From Candidatus Bathyarchaeia archaeon (GTDB lineage: Archaea; Thermoproteota; Bathyarchaeia; 40CM-2-53-6), in the NCBI GenBank assembly GCA_035935655.1, contig DASYWW010000040.1, positions 62,001-126,000 of the forward strand: a stretch of 64,000 nucleotides of DNA, read 5' to 3'. Positions 54,120-62,705 of this stretch are shown here, piece after piece. The notes under the pieces were generated by a model, which saw only the letters and a list, made by a program, of their open reading frames with translations, was not told where the DNA came from and searched no databases. Position 1 is the first letter of the stretch. Each line of letters starts with the position of its first letter. Both the position numbers and the translations under genes were made by a program.

Positions 54120-54153
54120 CTCGCGCCCGCGCCCTTCGTGAAACCCTGAAAAT
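54096..54153. repeat. GC-rich hairpin repeat, copy B
   Basis: The inverted counterpart of copy A: hairpin GACCCCC-GGG-GGGGGTC at 54096-54112, then TGTTTTTCTCGCGCCCGCGC and the tail ccttcgtgaaaccctgaaaat. Identity to copy A is about 80-85% including the sequence beyond the T run, with one indel. Confidence 0.7.
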
Positions 54154-54547
54154 CCCACGTTCACCGATCTATGCCTAGCCCATCTCCCTTCGTGGCCCCA
54201 ACTATTCCTGGAAATCGCCCATTATCAGCCCTGATCTCGCCTCTGAAAGCCGGTCGCCAGATTTCCAGGCAAACCCTTCTTGGCGGGCGCCATAAGCCGA
54301 CTTGGGATAAGCCTAGTCCACGGCCAGAATCCCCCGTCTCGCCTATTGTCTCCAGGAGAAAGCGAAAAACCATTCCAGCGAAGGGGATACAAGCAGAACA
54401 CCCGGCGAGGCGAGAGTGGTCGAAGGAGAGTTCTAACTCGACCCGACTACACGAAACGGTGCTTAGCATGGCGTGGCGACCCTTTTGGGTACCACAAAAT
54501 CCACAGAATCAAAGGAGGGAGAATCGTGTTGGTGAGTCGTAGGGAAG
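54154..54547. other. Intergenic, about 390 nt, no gene seen
   Basis: Open frames on both strands here lack protein character. I see no tRNA, RNase P or SRP RNA signature. It may belong to the same RNA or regulatory region as the adjoining repeat. Confidence 0.4.
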
Positions 54548-54955
54548 CTAGTCGGTCGGCGAGGGTCGTGGAGACATCCCGCCCTGGCCAGCACTGCTGC
54601 CTCCGGTGCCGGGCCGCATCTCGAGCTGGCTCATGACCATGAGCAGGCTGCGAATCTCGTCGATGCTTCGAAGGTTGGTCTGAAGCTGGTTACGGTACTC
54701 CTCCCTTGTCGACTTGTACTCTTGCTCGGGAATGTCCCCGGACATGAAACGGCTCTCCAGGCCCAGCAGGTTCTGAGGAGCATTAGTAACTTGATCCCTG
54801 AGATCTCGTACTCTCCTTGTTAGAGTTTCACCTAGTTGGGCCATCTTGTCAGCCATAGCACGGTTGGCCCTGGAGTACTCCTCCTTCAACATCGCTAATC
54901 GCTGGCGGAAACCGTTGATCTCAGTAACTACCTTTTCTATCGCTACCTCACTCAT
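54548..54955 (-). CDS. Coiled-coil protein, paralogue of the gene at 9130-9522
   Basis: 135 residues with the same plan and clear identity to the first copy: MSEVAIEKVVTEINGFRQRL, PEQEYKSTREEYRNQL, IRSLLMVMSQLE, then a Gly/Pro/Ser-rich tail. Shared core IEKVV.E.NGFRQR.AM.KE. An upstream frame again ends at the start codon (GANR, stop overlapping ATG). 98 nt separate it from the upstream two-span membrane gene. Confidence 0.75.
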   Translation of the reverse strand: MSEVAIEKVVTEINGFRQRLAMLKEEYSRANRAMADKMAQLGETLTRRVRDLRDQVTNAPQNLLGLESRFMSGDIPEQEYKSTREEYRNQLQTNLRSIDEIRSLLMVMSQLEMRPGTGGSSAGQGGMSPRPSPTD

Positions 54956-55053
54956 CTGTTTGCACCGAAGAATAGGCTGAGAGACGGTGCAGCCGCAATT
55001 ACAGCTGTTGTAACCTGAAACTGTGAGAAACAGTAACCCAGAATCGAAGAGAG

Positions 55054-55308
55054 CTAAGGCTTGTCTTCGGTCTTCGAACCGGTCCCCGTAGTGCTGGGCT
55101 CAGCCTCCAAAGGCGCCGGAGGCGGGGTCGTCAACATCGTCCAGCCAATCCATCCCGTAATCCCCAATATTCCCAGGACTCCGAGGACGACAGGTATCTC
55201 GATAGCATAGGTCCGCCACGGATCACCTGTCAACGAGATCAGATATACGATGAAGACTATTGCGGACACTGCAAATATCAGACCGCCATACGATTGGTCT
55301 TTGTTCAA
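55054..55308 (-). CDS. Small two-span membrane protein
   Basis: 84 residues: LIFAVSAIVFIVYLISLTG, IEIPVVLGVLGILGITGWIG, and a disordered Pro/Thr/Glu-rich tail. It is upstream of and codirectional with the coiled-coil gene and could be its membrane partner. No family recognised. Confidence 0.6.
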   Translation of the reverse strand: MNKDQSYGGLIFAVSAIVFIVYLISLTGDPWRTYAIEIPVVLGVLGILGITGWIGWTMLTTPPPAPLEAEPSTTGTGSKTEDKP

Positions 55309-55378
55309 ATTCAGCTATCCCTTATCGCGAGGGGCTATCAAGGGCTGCATATAAATTACTTATTCTGCACAAATTATC

Positions 55379-57232
55379 TCACATTCTCTTGTAGCCAGGC
55401 CGCTGAGAGAGCAGCGTTGGATAAGTGAGCATCTTTGTCGGGAATCCGTCAACCTCAGCATTTACTCTTTTCACGAACGCGGCTAACGAAATCTTGCTTT
55501 CCCTCGAATCAGCTCTCGACCGGATCGACAGCTCCTTCGTCTCAATCTCTTTTTCTCCATAGATGATCGTGAATGGAACCCAGCTTAGCTCTGAATCTCG
55601 TACTTTGCTCTGCATCGTATCGTCTCTGTCATCTAGATCGGCTCGAATCCCCGCCTTCTCCAGTGACTCGAGCAGTTCCATTCCTTGTTTGACAAACTGT
55701 TTCGCGATAGGGATGATTCGAACTTGTACCGGTGAAATCCATACTGGAAGCATCGGCTTCTTACCCTGTCTCTCTAAACGGACCGCCGAATCTAGAAGAG
55801 TGAAGAGGTATCTTTCCAATCCGCCTATAACAGCGGTATGGATGATGACCGGGAATTGCTTCTCGCCCTTTTCATCGGTGTATGCTATTCCGAACCGTTT
55901 CGCGTTGCCAATGTCTATCTGGAAAGTTCCGATTTCTCTAGGCCTGTCCAGATCATCGATGATGTTATACTCCACATTGAGTACCCAGTAATACAGGCCC
56001 TCTGGAACGAAGTTGAGCAAGATAGGTTTCTTCTCAACCTTCACAAGTTCCATGAAAGAGTCTTTGTTCGCTTCAAAGAACGATCGTGTGGTATTGTAGA
56101 GGGAGACGTATTCTCTGTTCAGCTTCCTGATCTCTTCGTAGATCGTGCGATGGATCTTGTCTCCGATACGTATCGCTTCTGCAACGCTCTTGAGATAGAT
56201 GTGGAGATCAGGCATGAGGAATTTTCTAAGCCTGAAAGAGAGAAGCAGCTCGCCGCTCTGCTCCATCCGGTAACTATCCGCGACCTCGAAGGTCCCAAAG
56301 GGCAGCGTCTTGTAACTTAGAGTCCAGTCTTTGACCATCGAGAATTGCTGGAAACATGCTGCGTATCTGAGAACAAATGTTCTCTCGTCCCCCTTTACCT
56401 CGTAGGCTCTGGACCCGAACAGTTGGAGGTGTTCTTTTATCGGTTTGACTGCGACATCGAACATGTTGGTTCCCTTCACGTTCAGTATCGGGATACCAAT
56501 CCGTCGGATTACTTGTCCAGCGTAGTCTGCCAGTAGATCCATTATCAGGTTGGCTTCGGGTCCAAACCTCATCTGTCCAACGTCTGCGAAGGATTCCCAC
56601 TCGATTCCGAATCGGCGCGCATAGTCGAGGAAATGCGGTTCACCCCCTGTCAGTCCCTTCTTGAGAGCTTCTTTTTCCACAAGAGACTTGAACTCGGCGT
56701 CGTGCGGCCCGAATGCGAAATCTTCAGGTGAGTGGAGGTTTCCCTTCTGATCCATAATGATGTATTCAGTCTTGACCGAAGGAGCTGCTTGTCGTGATTT
56801 TGTGTCTACCGTTATCGTTCTTGACAGCTCAGATAGGGGATGTCCCTTAGCGGTTATCGTGAAACTCTTGTACCATCCGAACGGGCTCCTAGTAACCTCG
56901 TAGCCCTTCTTGGCAAGTTTTTCTTCCAAAGCCTTGAGGATTGAAATCGCTGGCTCGCGGGAGGCCAAGTTCGTGGACAAATGGGCGTAGGGGTAGACCA
57001 TCACTTTCTTTGTCTTCAGCCATCCAAGAACCTCCTCGATTGAGGCGGCTGAGTTCGATACGATCTGTTCAGGTTCCTGTTCGTCATTCTTCTCGACCGT
57101 TGAGAATACAACGAGCCCGTTTTCTAGGGCTCCCCTCTTGTGCGATTCATCAAGAGGCTCGGGTTCCTTGACCGCCTTGTCCCTGGTCTCGTATTCGAAT
57201 CGATCCGCATGAATCAGAAGTAGTCTCATCGT
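55379..57232 (-). CDS. thrS: Threonyl-tRNA synthetase, archaeal type
   Basis: About 617 residues from ATG 57232 (MRLLLIHADRFEYETRDKAV), which begins the archaeal D-Tyr-deacylase-like editing domain. The class II core has LRYAACFQQFSMVKDWTLSY, SYRMEQSGELLLSFRLRKF, and MPDLHIYLKSVAEA; the anticodon-binding domain ends the protein (VRIIPIAKQFVKQGMELLES). It charges tRNA-Thr. It overlaps the upstream zinc-binding gene by 7 nt. Confidence 0.95.
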   Translation of the reverse strand, partial: TMRLLLIHADRFEYETRDKAVKEPEPLDESHKRGALENGLVVFSTVEKNDEQEPEQIVSNSAASIEEVLGWLKTKKVMVYPYAHLSTNLASREPAISILKALEEKLAKKGYEVTRSPFGWYKSFTITAKGHPLSELSRTITVDTKSRQAAPSVKTEYIIMDQKGNLHSPEDFAFGPHDAEFKSLVEKEALKKGLTGGEPHFLDYARRFGIEWESFADVGQMRFGPEANLIMDLLADYAGQVIRRIGIPILNVKGTNMFDVAVKPIKEHLQLFGSRAYEVKGDERTFVLRYAACFQQFSMVKDWTLSYKTLPFGTFEVADSYRMEQSGELLLSFRLRKFLMPDLHIYLKSVAEAIRIGDKIHRTIYEEIRKLNREYVSLYNTTRSFFEANKDSFMELVKVEKKPILLNFVPEGLYYWVLNVEYNIIDDLDRPREIGTFQIDIGNAKRFGIAYTDEKGEKQFPVIIHTAVIGGLERYLFTLLDSAVRLERQGKKPMLPVWISPVQVRIIPIAKQFVKQGMELLESLEKAGIRADLDDRDDTMQSKVRDSELSWVPFTIIYGEKEIETKELSIRSRADSRESKISLAAFVKRVNAEVDGFPTKMLTYPTLLSQRPGYKRM

Positions 57233-57468
57233 TTCATGCGCCACTGTTCTATCTGTTTGTCTTTCTTGAGTTTCTTCTTGAGTTCCTTGTAGTGGTTCTT
57301 GCAGAGATAGCCTCGGCCTGAAGCAGAGGCCTTCAAACCGGCCCGTGACACTTCTTCAAGTGAGATGGAACGTACAGCGTCTTCCTTGCATCCGACAATT
57401 GAGCATTTGACGCCCTTGGCAACCTTACCCATACGCGGAGACCTTGTGTCAACGCCTCGTTGCGCCAT
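57226..57468 (-). CDS. Small basic, probably zinc-binding protein
   Basis: 80 residues: VKCSIVGCKEDAVRSISLEE, GRGYLCKNHYKELKKKLKKD, QIEQWRMKR. The CxxxxC and CxxH pairs form one site; the Lys-rich C-terminus suggests RNA or ribosome binding. Its 3' end overlaps thrS by 7 nt, so it is translationally linked to it. ATG at 57433 (MGKVAKGVKC) is an alternative start. Confidence 0.65.
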   Translation of the reverse strand: MAQRGVDTRSPRMGKVAKGVKCSIVGCKEDAVRSISLEEVSRAGLKASASGRGYLCKNHYKELKKKLKKDKQIEQWRMKR

Positions 57469-57535
57469 AATAGAAGCTTTTGTGAAGGGAAAGACAATAC
57501 TCTAATGCCGGTCTCAAGGGGGATGTCCAAGTCAC

Positions 57536-58147
57536 ATGCTTTCGAAAATACAGTATCTCGTAGAAGGGCATTTTCAATTGGCGGCGGGAGCATTCAAGAA
57601 GGTTGGATTCAATCCGAACTCGATAACCCTAATCGGTTTCGTCTTGACCATAATCGCTTCACTGTTCTACTCAACAGGATTGGGAACTGTCTGGCTGGTT
57701 TCGGGAACCGTCCTAGCGCTTTTGATTGGCACGTATTTCGATGCGATCGATGGGGCCATGGCCCGCCGGTATCATCAGATTTCCAAAATGGGAGGAATAC
57801 TGGACAGCGTTCTAGATCGCGTAGGCGAGACAGCGCTCTTCGTGGGCCTCTTCGTCGGAGGGCTAGTCCCAGGATGGCTGTCCCTTTGGGCCCTATCATC
57901 TTCTTTGATGGTCAGCTACGTGAGGGCTCGGGTCGATGTGGAAGGTGTAAAGTTGAAAGGCGTCGGATTAGCCGAGCGCCCAGAGCGGCTTTTGATTCTT
58001 CTGATCGCAACAATCCTTGCCATATTCAATTCGTTGTCAATAGTGTTCGGTGTCACGCTTGTCGCGTTGCTTTCTACGATAACCGTCGTCGAGCGACTTT
58101 ACCGAACTGGCGTTGTGCTCTCAGGTTCGAGGAGAGATTCCGCTTAG
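57536..58147 (+). CDS. CDP-alcohol phosphotransferase, archaetidylinositol-phosphate-synthase-like
   Basis: 203 residues with six membrane spans and the CDP-AP motif D-x2-DG-x2-AR-x8-G-x3-D-x3-D, readable as DAIDGAMARRYHQI and GGILDSVLDR. The N-terminal FNPNSITLIGFVLTIIA and LAERPERLLI match the archaeal inositol-phosphate subgroup. It would make archaetidyl-myo-inositol phosphate, a precursor of membrane lipids. Convergent with the S26e gene, overlapping by 4 nt. Confidence 0.88.
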   Translation: MLSKIQYLVEGHFQLAAGAFKKVGFNPNSITLIGFVLTIIASLFYSTGLGTVWLVSGTVLALLIGTYFDAIDGAMARRYHQISKMGGILDSVLDRVGETALFVGLFVGGLVPGWLSLWALSSSLMVSYVRARVDVEGVKLKGVGLAERPERLLILLIATILAIFNSLSIVFGVTLVALLSTITVVERLYRTGVVLSGSRRDSA

Positions 58148-58416
58148 AGACGTCGGTCTTCTGCGGATCTGACCTTGGAGACCCCGAAATGTACGGCGCA
58201 GGAAACACAGAGATTCTTCATGACTCTCTGTCTTGCAATGTAGGCTCCTCGAGCTCTCAATTCCTTTGCGAGAGACGGCTCGACCAGGGACACCCAACTA
58301 GTCACCCTCTTTACCTTGTCACGTGGCGTAAGCATTCCACAATTCGCGCATTGGACAAGCTCGCTTCTTCCCTTGCCTCCCTTGCTTCGTCCCCTGGACC
58401 GTCTTTTCTTAGGCAC
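58144..58416 (-). CDS. rps26e: Ribosomal protein S26e
   Basis: 90 residues: MPKKRRSRGRSKGGKGRSEL, VQCANCGMLTPRDKVKRVTS, KNLCVSCAVHFGVSKVRS. The zinc ribbon CANC...CVSC is conserved. This protein is known from eukaryotes and the TACK/Asgard archaea and absent from euryarchaea, so it is a useful lineage marker. Confidence 0.93.
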   Translation of the reverse strand: MPKKRRSRGRSKGGKGRSELVQCANCGMLTPRDKVKRVTSWVSLVEPSLAKELRARGAYIARQRVMKNLCVSCAVHFGVSKVRSAEDRRL

Positions 58417-58503
58417 TATCTAACAATCCTACCCCTTCAGGGAGTGCCATCAGTACATAATCTCTTCCCGGAGACCGAATCTGGTCAGCGGAGGAGCTAG
58501 CCT

Positions 58504-59406
58504 TTGAAGATCGGTCTTTATGGCAACCTTACCCTCGACGAACTTGACCAAGACGGCAAGAGTCTAGTCCGTCCTGGAGGATCCGCCTTCTACTCGTCGC
58601 TTGCCGCTAGTCACCTCGGTGCGAGAGTGTCAATTGTCTCCAACGTAGGTCGCGATTTTCCGAGAAACGCTCTCTCTTTTATCAACAAGCGTGGAATAGA
58701 CGTTTCTGGTGTCAAGAAGCTCGACGGCCATACCACTCGCTTCAGGATATCTTACCGCGGAGAATCGCGCAAGTTAGAGCTTGTTCATTCTGGCGAAAAA
58801 CTCACGCCAAAGCGTACTCTTGGTTCTTTCCAGGCAATTCACCTGGGCCCGGTCTTTCTAGAAGTTGGACTGGAGACACTGAGTTATGCTCGGCAACACT
58901 CCAAATTCCTTTCAGTCGATGTTCAGGGTCTCTTGCGGGCTGAAGGACCAAGAGGGGTTGTTCGTCTGCAGAGAAGAAGGATCGAACCGTTCTTGTCAAA
59001 GTGTAATCTTGTGAAAGCGACAGAGGACGAGGCTCGAGTTATTGCCCCGGATGCGACCATAGTTTCCGTTGCAAGGCGAATTTTGCACAAGGGACCTCAG
59101 TACGTGATAATTACCAGAGGTCAATCGGGGTCTCTTTTGGTTGAAAAAGGTGGCGATGCGCGCCAGATACCTTCGGTTCCCGAAGCAAGGATCGTGGATC
59201 GGACTGGGGCAGGAGACATTTTCGTAGGCAGTTGGCTCGCGACTTTCTTGTCTCTGGGGGATGCTTCTTGGGCTGGGGCTGTGGGTAGTGCCTTTGCCTC
59301 TCTTTCAATTCGCGCCATAGGGATTGCGAAGTTCCGATTCACTAGGGAAGAACTGTTCCGGCGGGCCGCCCGAGCTTACGATAACTTGAGAATAGTCAAG
59401 GGCTAG
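58504..59406 (+). CDS. PfkB-family carbohydrate kinase
   Basis: 300 residues, TTG start. PfkB signatures GGSAFYSSLAASHLGARVSI and DRTGAGDIFVGSWLAT (catalytic Asp). The C-terminal part (RKFRFTREELF) is not typical of KDG kinase. Substrate unknown: ribokinase-, adenosine- or sugar-kinase-like. Convergent overlap of 4 nt with proS. Confidence 0.85.
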   Translation: MKIGLYGNLTLDELDQDGKSLVRPGGSAFYSSLAASHLGARVSIVSNVGRDFPRNALSFINKRGIDVSGVKKLDGHTTRFRISYRGESRKLELVHSGEKLTPKRTLGSFQAIHLGPVFLEVGLETLSYARQHSKFLSVDVQGLLRAEGPRGVVRLQRRRIEPFLSKCNLVKATEDEARVIAPDATIVSVARRILHKGPQYVIITRGQSGSLLVEKGGDARQIPSVPEARIVDRTGAGDIFVGSWLATFLSLGDASWAGAVGSAFASLSIRAIGIAKFRFTREELFRRAARAYDNLRIVKG

Positions 59407-60845
59407 TAGGAGCGCGCGAAGTAAACTTCGGTCGAATTGTCTGCGCCGCAGTATACGCACTTGCCTTTTTTCGACATTTTCATGGGCACGACTCGTACAG
59501 TAGCTCCGGTCTCGATTTTGATCTTCTCTTCACAAGAGTCGTCAGAGAGAAAGGCCTTGATGAATCCTCCCTTTTCTTCCAAGACTCTCTTGAAAGACTG
59601 CATATCAGATGCTGTGGCGGTTAGGCCTTCGAGAGACTTCTTTGCTCGTTCGAATAGGTGATCCTGAATCTCGCTGAGTATCTTGTTGATTCGGTCTCTT
59701 GCGTCGGATCTGTTGATCGCAATTTTTTCCCTACTATCCCGTCTGACTACGGTAACCTGTTTCGATTGGACGTCCTTAGGTCCTATCTCGACGCGGAGAG
59801 GAACTCCTTTCATTTCCCATTCGTGATACTTCCAGCCAGGGGTATACTGAACTCGATCGTCGATGAGGGTTCTTATCCCAATCTGTTCTAGCTGAGACGA
59901 GAGGTGTCTTACCGCGTCGGAGATATCTTTCTGGTCTGTCTCTTTGTAGAAGATCGGAATGATTACGACTTGTATGGGGGCGATCTTGGGCGGAAGGATT
60001 AGTCCACGGTCATCGCCATGACTAAGGATGGCGGCTCCGATGAGTCGCCACGATATTCCCCAAGATGTTGTCCAGCCGTAGTGTTCCTTCTCATCCTTCC
60101 CAAGGTACTTGATTTCGAAAGGTATTGAGAACTTTTGTCCAAGGTGATGCGATGTTCCCATCTGTACTGCCTTGCCATCAGGCATCATAGCCTCCATTGT
60201 CGTCGTGTAAACGGCGCCCTTGAACTTCTCTCTCTCCGTCTTCCTTCCTACAATAATCGGGATTGCTAACTCCTCCTCGACCAACTTCGTATAGATGCCT
60301 AAGATTGTCATCACTTCCTCCTCGGCCTCTTGTTCCGTTTCGTGTACAGTGTGTCCCTCCTGCCAGAGAAATTCTGTTGTTCGGAGGAAGGGTCGCGTAG
60401 AGGTTATCTCTGCTCTGACTACCGAGTTCCACACGTTGATGAGAATGGGTAGGTCTCGCCAACTCTTAACCCACTTGCGGTACGACTCATAGATGATTGT
60501 CTCAGAAGTCGGCCTGACGGCGAGCTTCTCCGCCAACTCTGTGTCTCCCGAGTGCGTGACCCAGAAGACGTCAGGTGTAAAACCTGCGAAATGTTCAGTT
60601 TCCGTTTTCAGCAGCCGCTCGGGAATGAGCAGCGGGAAGTACGCGTTCTTGTGACCTATCGCCTTTATCTTCTTGTCAAAATCCTCTTTGATCCTTTCCC
60701 AAATAGAGTAGCCGTAAGGCATCAGTACCATGAAGCCCTTAGCGCTAGAATAGTCCGCGAGTTGGGCCTTGGTGACTACTTGGGTATACCATTCTGAAAG
60801 ATCTTGGTCTTTCTTTACAGTAATCCCTATCTCCTTACCGCTCAT
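59403..60845 (-). CDS. proS: Prolyl-tRNA synthetase, archaeal/eukaryotic type
   Basis: 480 residues. Features: DLSEWYTQVVTKAQLADYS, GYSIWERIKEDFDKKIKAIG, RPTSETIIYESYRKWVKSWR, NVWNSVVRAEITSTRPFLRT, FLWQEGHTVHETEQEAEEE, and TTSWGISWRLIGAAILSHGD. Zinc-like C-terminus KCVYCGADNSTEVYFARSY. It charges tRNA-Pro. No bacterial insertion domain. Confidence 0.95.
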   Translation of the reverse strand: MSGKEIGITVKKDQDLSEWYTQVVTKAQLADYSSAKGFMVLMPYGYSIWERIKEDFDKKIKAIGHKNAYFPLLIPERLLKTETEHFAGFTPDVFWVTHSGDTELAEKLAVRPTSETIIYESYRKWVKSWRDLPILINVWNSVVRAEITSTRPFLRTTEFLWQEGHTVHETEQEAEEEVMTILGIYTKLVEEELAIPIIVGRKTEREKFKGAVYTTTMEAMMPDGKAVQMGTSHHLGQKFSIPFEIKYLGKDEKEHYGWTTSWGISWRLIGAAILSHGDDRGLILPPKIAPIQVVIIPIFYKETDQKDISDAVRHLSSQLEQIGIRTLIDDRVQYTPGWKYHEWEMKGVPLRVEIGPKDVQSKQVTVVRRDSREKIAINRSDARDRINKILSEIQDHLFERAKKSLEGLTATASDMQSFKRVLEEKGGFIKAFLSDDSCEEKIKIETGATVRVVPMKMSKKGKCVYCGADNSTEVYFARSY

Positions 60846-61048
60846 GGGAAAAATCTCCCGGTTGAACGTTCACGAGAATTGTTACAGCACGACAGGTGAT
60901 TCTGGAAGTAAATCGCCCATTTTTCCAACCCTCGAAAAGCAACCGCGTGAAAGCTTCCCAACAGTATTTAGTCTTTCTTTTCCTCACGGAGCTAGCCATA
61001 GCATAATTCAAAGGCCAGCAAGTCCCTAGATTAGCGGCTCTCTAATCG

Positions 61049-61321
61049 CTACTCAGCGACTGGTCTTCGATCGCGTTTATGCGTATAGAGAACTATTGAC
61101 GAGACAGTACTCTTTACGCCCGGTATCCTGAGGATCTTATTCTTGAGAACCCCACGAAAGGCGAGTATGCTTTCTGTTGTGAGTAGGCAGACAATATCGT
61201 ACTCGCCGGTGACTTCGTAAACGTCTGTAACCTCGGAGAGTTTCACGAGGCTCTCAGTGACCATTTCTAGTTCCTTTGATTCTACGAATAAGTTTAGGAT
61301 GACTCGGACTTCGTTCGGCAC
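61049..61321 (-). CDS. Stand-alone Lrp/AsnC RAM (ligand-binding) domain protein
   Basis: GTG 61321 gives MPNEVRVILNLFVESKELEM, about 90 residues. The RAM pattern KLSEVTDVYEVTGEYDIVCL and VLKNKILRIPGVKSTVSSIV is plain; there is no helix-turn-helix. Such proteins pair with full Lrp regulators and bind amino acids. A longer TTG frame to 61384 has no RAM similarity. A palindrome over its promoter suggests autoregulation. Confidence 0.85.
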   Translation of the reverse strand: MPNEVRVILNLFVESKELEMVTESLVKLSEVTDVYEVTGEYDIVCLLTTESILAFRGVLKNKILRIPGVKSTVSSIVLYTHKRDRRPVAE

Positions 61322-61353
61322 GGAGCTATCCTCGGCCAACGTGTGATGGTTTT

Positions 61354-61378
61354 CAACCGCTAATAAAGCGGACGGTTG
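61354..61378. promoter_or_regulatory. Nested palindrome between the RAM and EndoQ genes
   Basis: CAACCG (61354-59) and CGGTTG (61373-78) enclose CCGCT-AATAA-AGCGG (61357-61371), whose centre tttattag is the likely TATA box of the leftward RAM gene. Such an operator could control one or both divergent genes. Confidence 0.45.
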
Positions 61379-61436
61379 TTGCAAACGTTGTCTTATAGAT
61401 ACGGGAAGCCAATAGGGAGATCGCAGGGCATTCGTT

Positions 61437-62705
61437 ATGCGCGTTTTTGCCGACCTTCAACTCCACAGTCCTTACAGCAGGGCGACAAGCAAGAACATGA
61501 ACTTGAAAGAACTTGCTCGCTTTGCTTCGATGAAAGGACTAAACGTTGTCGGAACAGGCGATTGCACCCATCCCAATTGGAGGAAAGAGAACCGGATTGA
61601 CCTTCAAGATTCCACTGGCTCCGGGCTCTACCAGTTGAGGGACAGTACCTCTCAAGTACAGTTTATCGTCACAGGCGAGGTCAATACCACTTTTCAATTC
61701 GGGGAGAAGTCGCGAAGAATACATCATTGTCTTCTCGTTCCTTCAATAGAGTCGGCGGACGCCGTAAGCGATCGATTGGCGAAGTATGGAAACCTATTGA
61801 GTGATGGTCGGCCCACGCTCCGCGTGACCGCTCCGGAGCTAGTGGATGAGGTGCTTGAAGCCGACCGACAATGTGTGATTTTTCCCGCGCACGCCTGGAC
61901 CCCTTGGTTCAGCCTCTTTGGTGCAAACAGTGGGTTCGACAGCGTGGTTGATTGCTATCAGGACCGATCTGACAAGATCTTCGCGCTTGAGACTGGAATG
62001 TCCTCTGATCCTCCGATGAACTGGCGGCTATCGCAGCTCGATCGCTTGTGTCTCGTTTCCAATTCCGACGCGCACTCGGCATGGCCATGGCGTTTGGGAA
62101 GAGAGGCGAATGTCTTCGATCTGGAACACGTATCCTACCACAATCTTGTCGGGGCGATTAGAGGCAAGGATCCTACCCGCTTCCTGTTTACGATAGAGAC
62201 CTCGCCTGCTTATGGCAAATACCATTGGACTGGCCATCGTGAATGCCAGGTTTCAATGTCCGCGAGAGACGCTCGCGGATTCGACGATAAGTGTCCCAAA
62301 TGCGGAAAGAAGATGACTCGAGGCGTCGAAGAACGAGTAGAACAGCTGGCGGACCGACCGGAGGGCTACGCGCCCAAAAACGCAATTGGCTACCGCCATT
62401 TGCTCCCTCTCTCTGAGATTATCGCCCTCGTAACAGGAGACACGAATCTCGCGTCGCCAAAAGTATCGGACAAATACTATGTGCTTGTTGGACAATTCGG
62501 GTCAGAATATTCTGTGATGCTGGACGCGCCTGAAGACAGGCTGTTGGCCGTAGCTGGACCAGAGATCTCAAGCGCAATTCTTCGAGTGCGCAATGACGAC
62601 ATTTTTGTCGCGCCAGGCTACGACGGCGTCTACGGAAAACTCGATCTCAGTAGACATCCTCTTGTCAAGAAATCTGTGGGCTTGGGACTTGAGCAGTTTG
62701 TCTAG
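61437..62705 (+). CDS. endoQ: Endonuclease Q (PHP-domain DNA repair nuclease)
   Basis: 422 residues. The PHP domain has MRVFADLQLHSPYSRATSKN, GTGDCTHPNWRKENR, FPAHAWTPWFSLFGANSG, and SNSDAHSAWPWRLGREAN. A zinc ribbon follows (HRECQVSM, DDKCPKCGKKMTRG) and a C-terminal domain after it. EndoQ nicks DNA 5' to uracil, hypoxanthine and other deaminated bases. Convergent with top6A, overlapping by 4 nt. Confidence 0.92.
   Translation: MRVFADLQLHSPYSRATSKNMNLKELARFASMKGLNVVGTGDCTHPNWRKENRIDLQDSTGSGLYQLRDSTSQVQFIVTGEVNTTFQFGEKSRRIHHCLLVPSIESADAVSDRLAKYGNLLSDGRPTLRVTAPELVDEVLEADRQCVIFPAHAWTPWFSLFGANSGFDSVVDCYQDRSDKIFALETGMSSDPPMNWRLSQLDRLCLVSNSDAHSAWPWRLGREANVFDLEHVSYHNLVGAIRGKDPTRFLFTIETSPAYGKYHWTGHRECQVSMSARDARGFDDKCPKCGKKMTRGVEERVEQLADRPEGYAPKNAIGYRHLLPLSEIIALVTGDTNLASPKVSDKYYVLVGQFGSEYSVMLDAPEDRLLAVAGPEISSAILRVRNDDIFVAPGYDGVYGKLDLSRHPLVKKSVGLGLEQFV

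Noticed and set aside
54154-54547. RNase P RNA or SRP RNA in the gene-free stretch
   Set aside because: None of the conserved core sequences of either RNA can be found on either strand.
58504-59406. KDG kinase for a semi-phosphorylative branch
   Set aside because: PfkB family is clear but the substrate motifs do not point to KDG and it lies 35 kb from the sugar cluster among translation genes.
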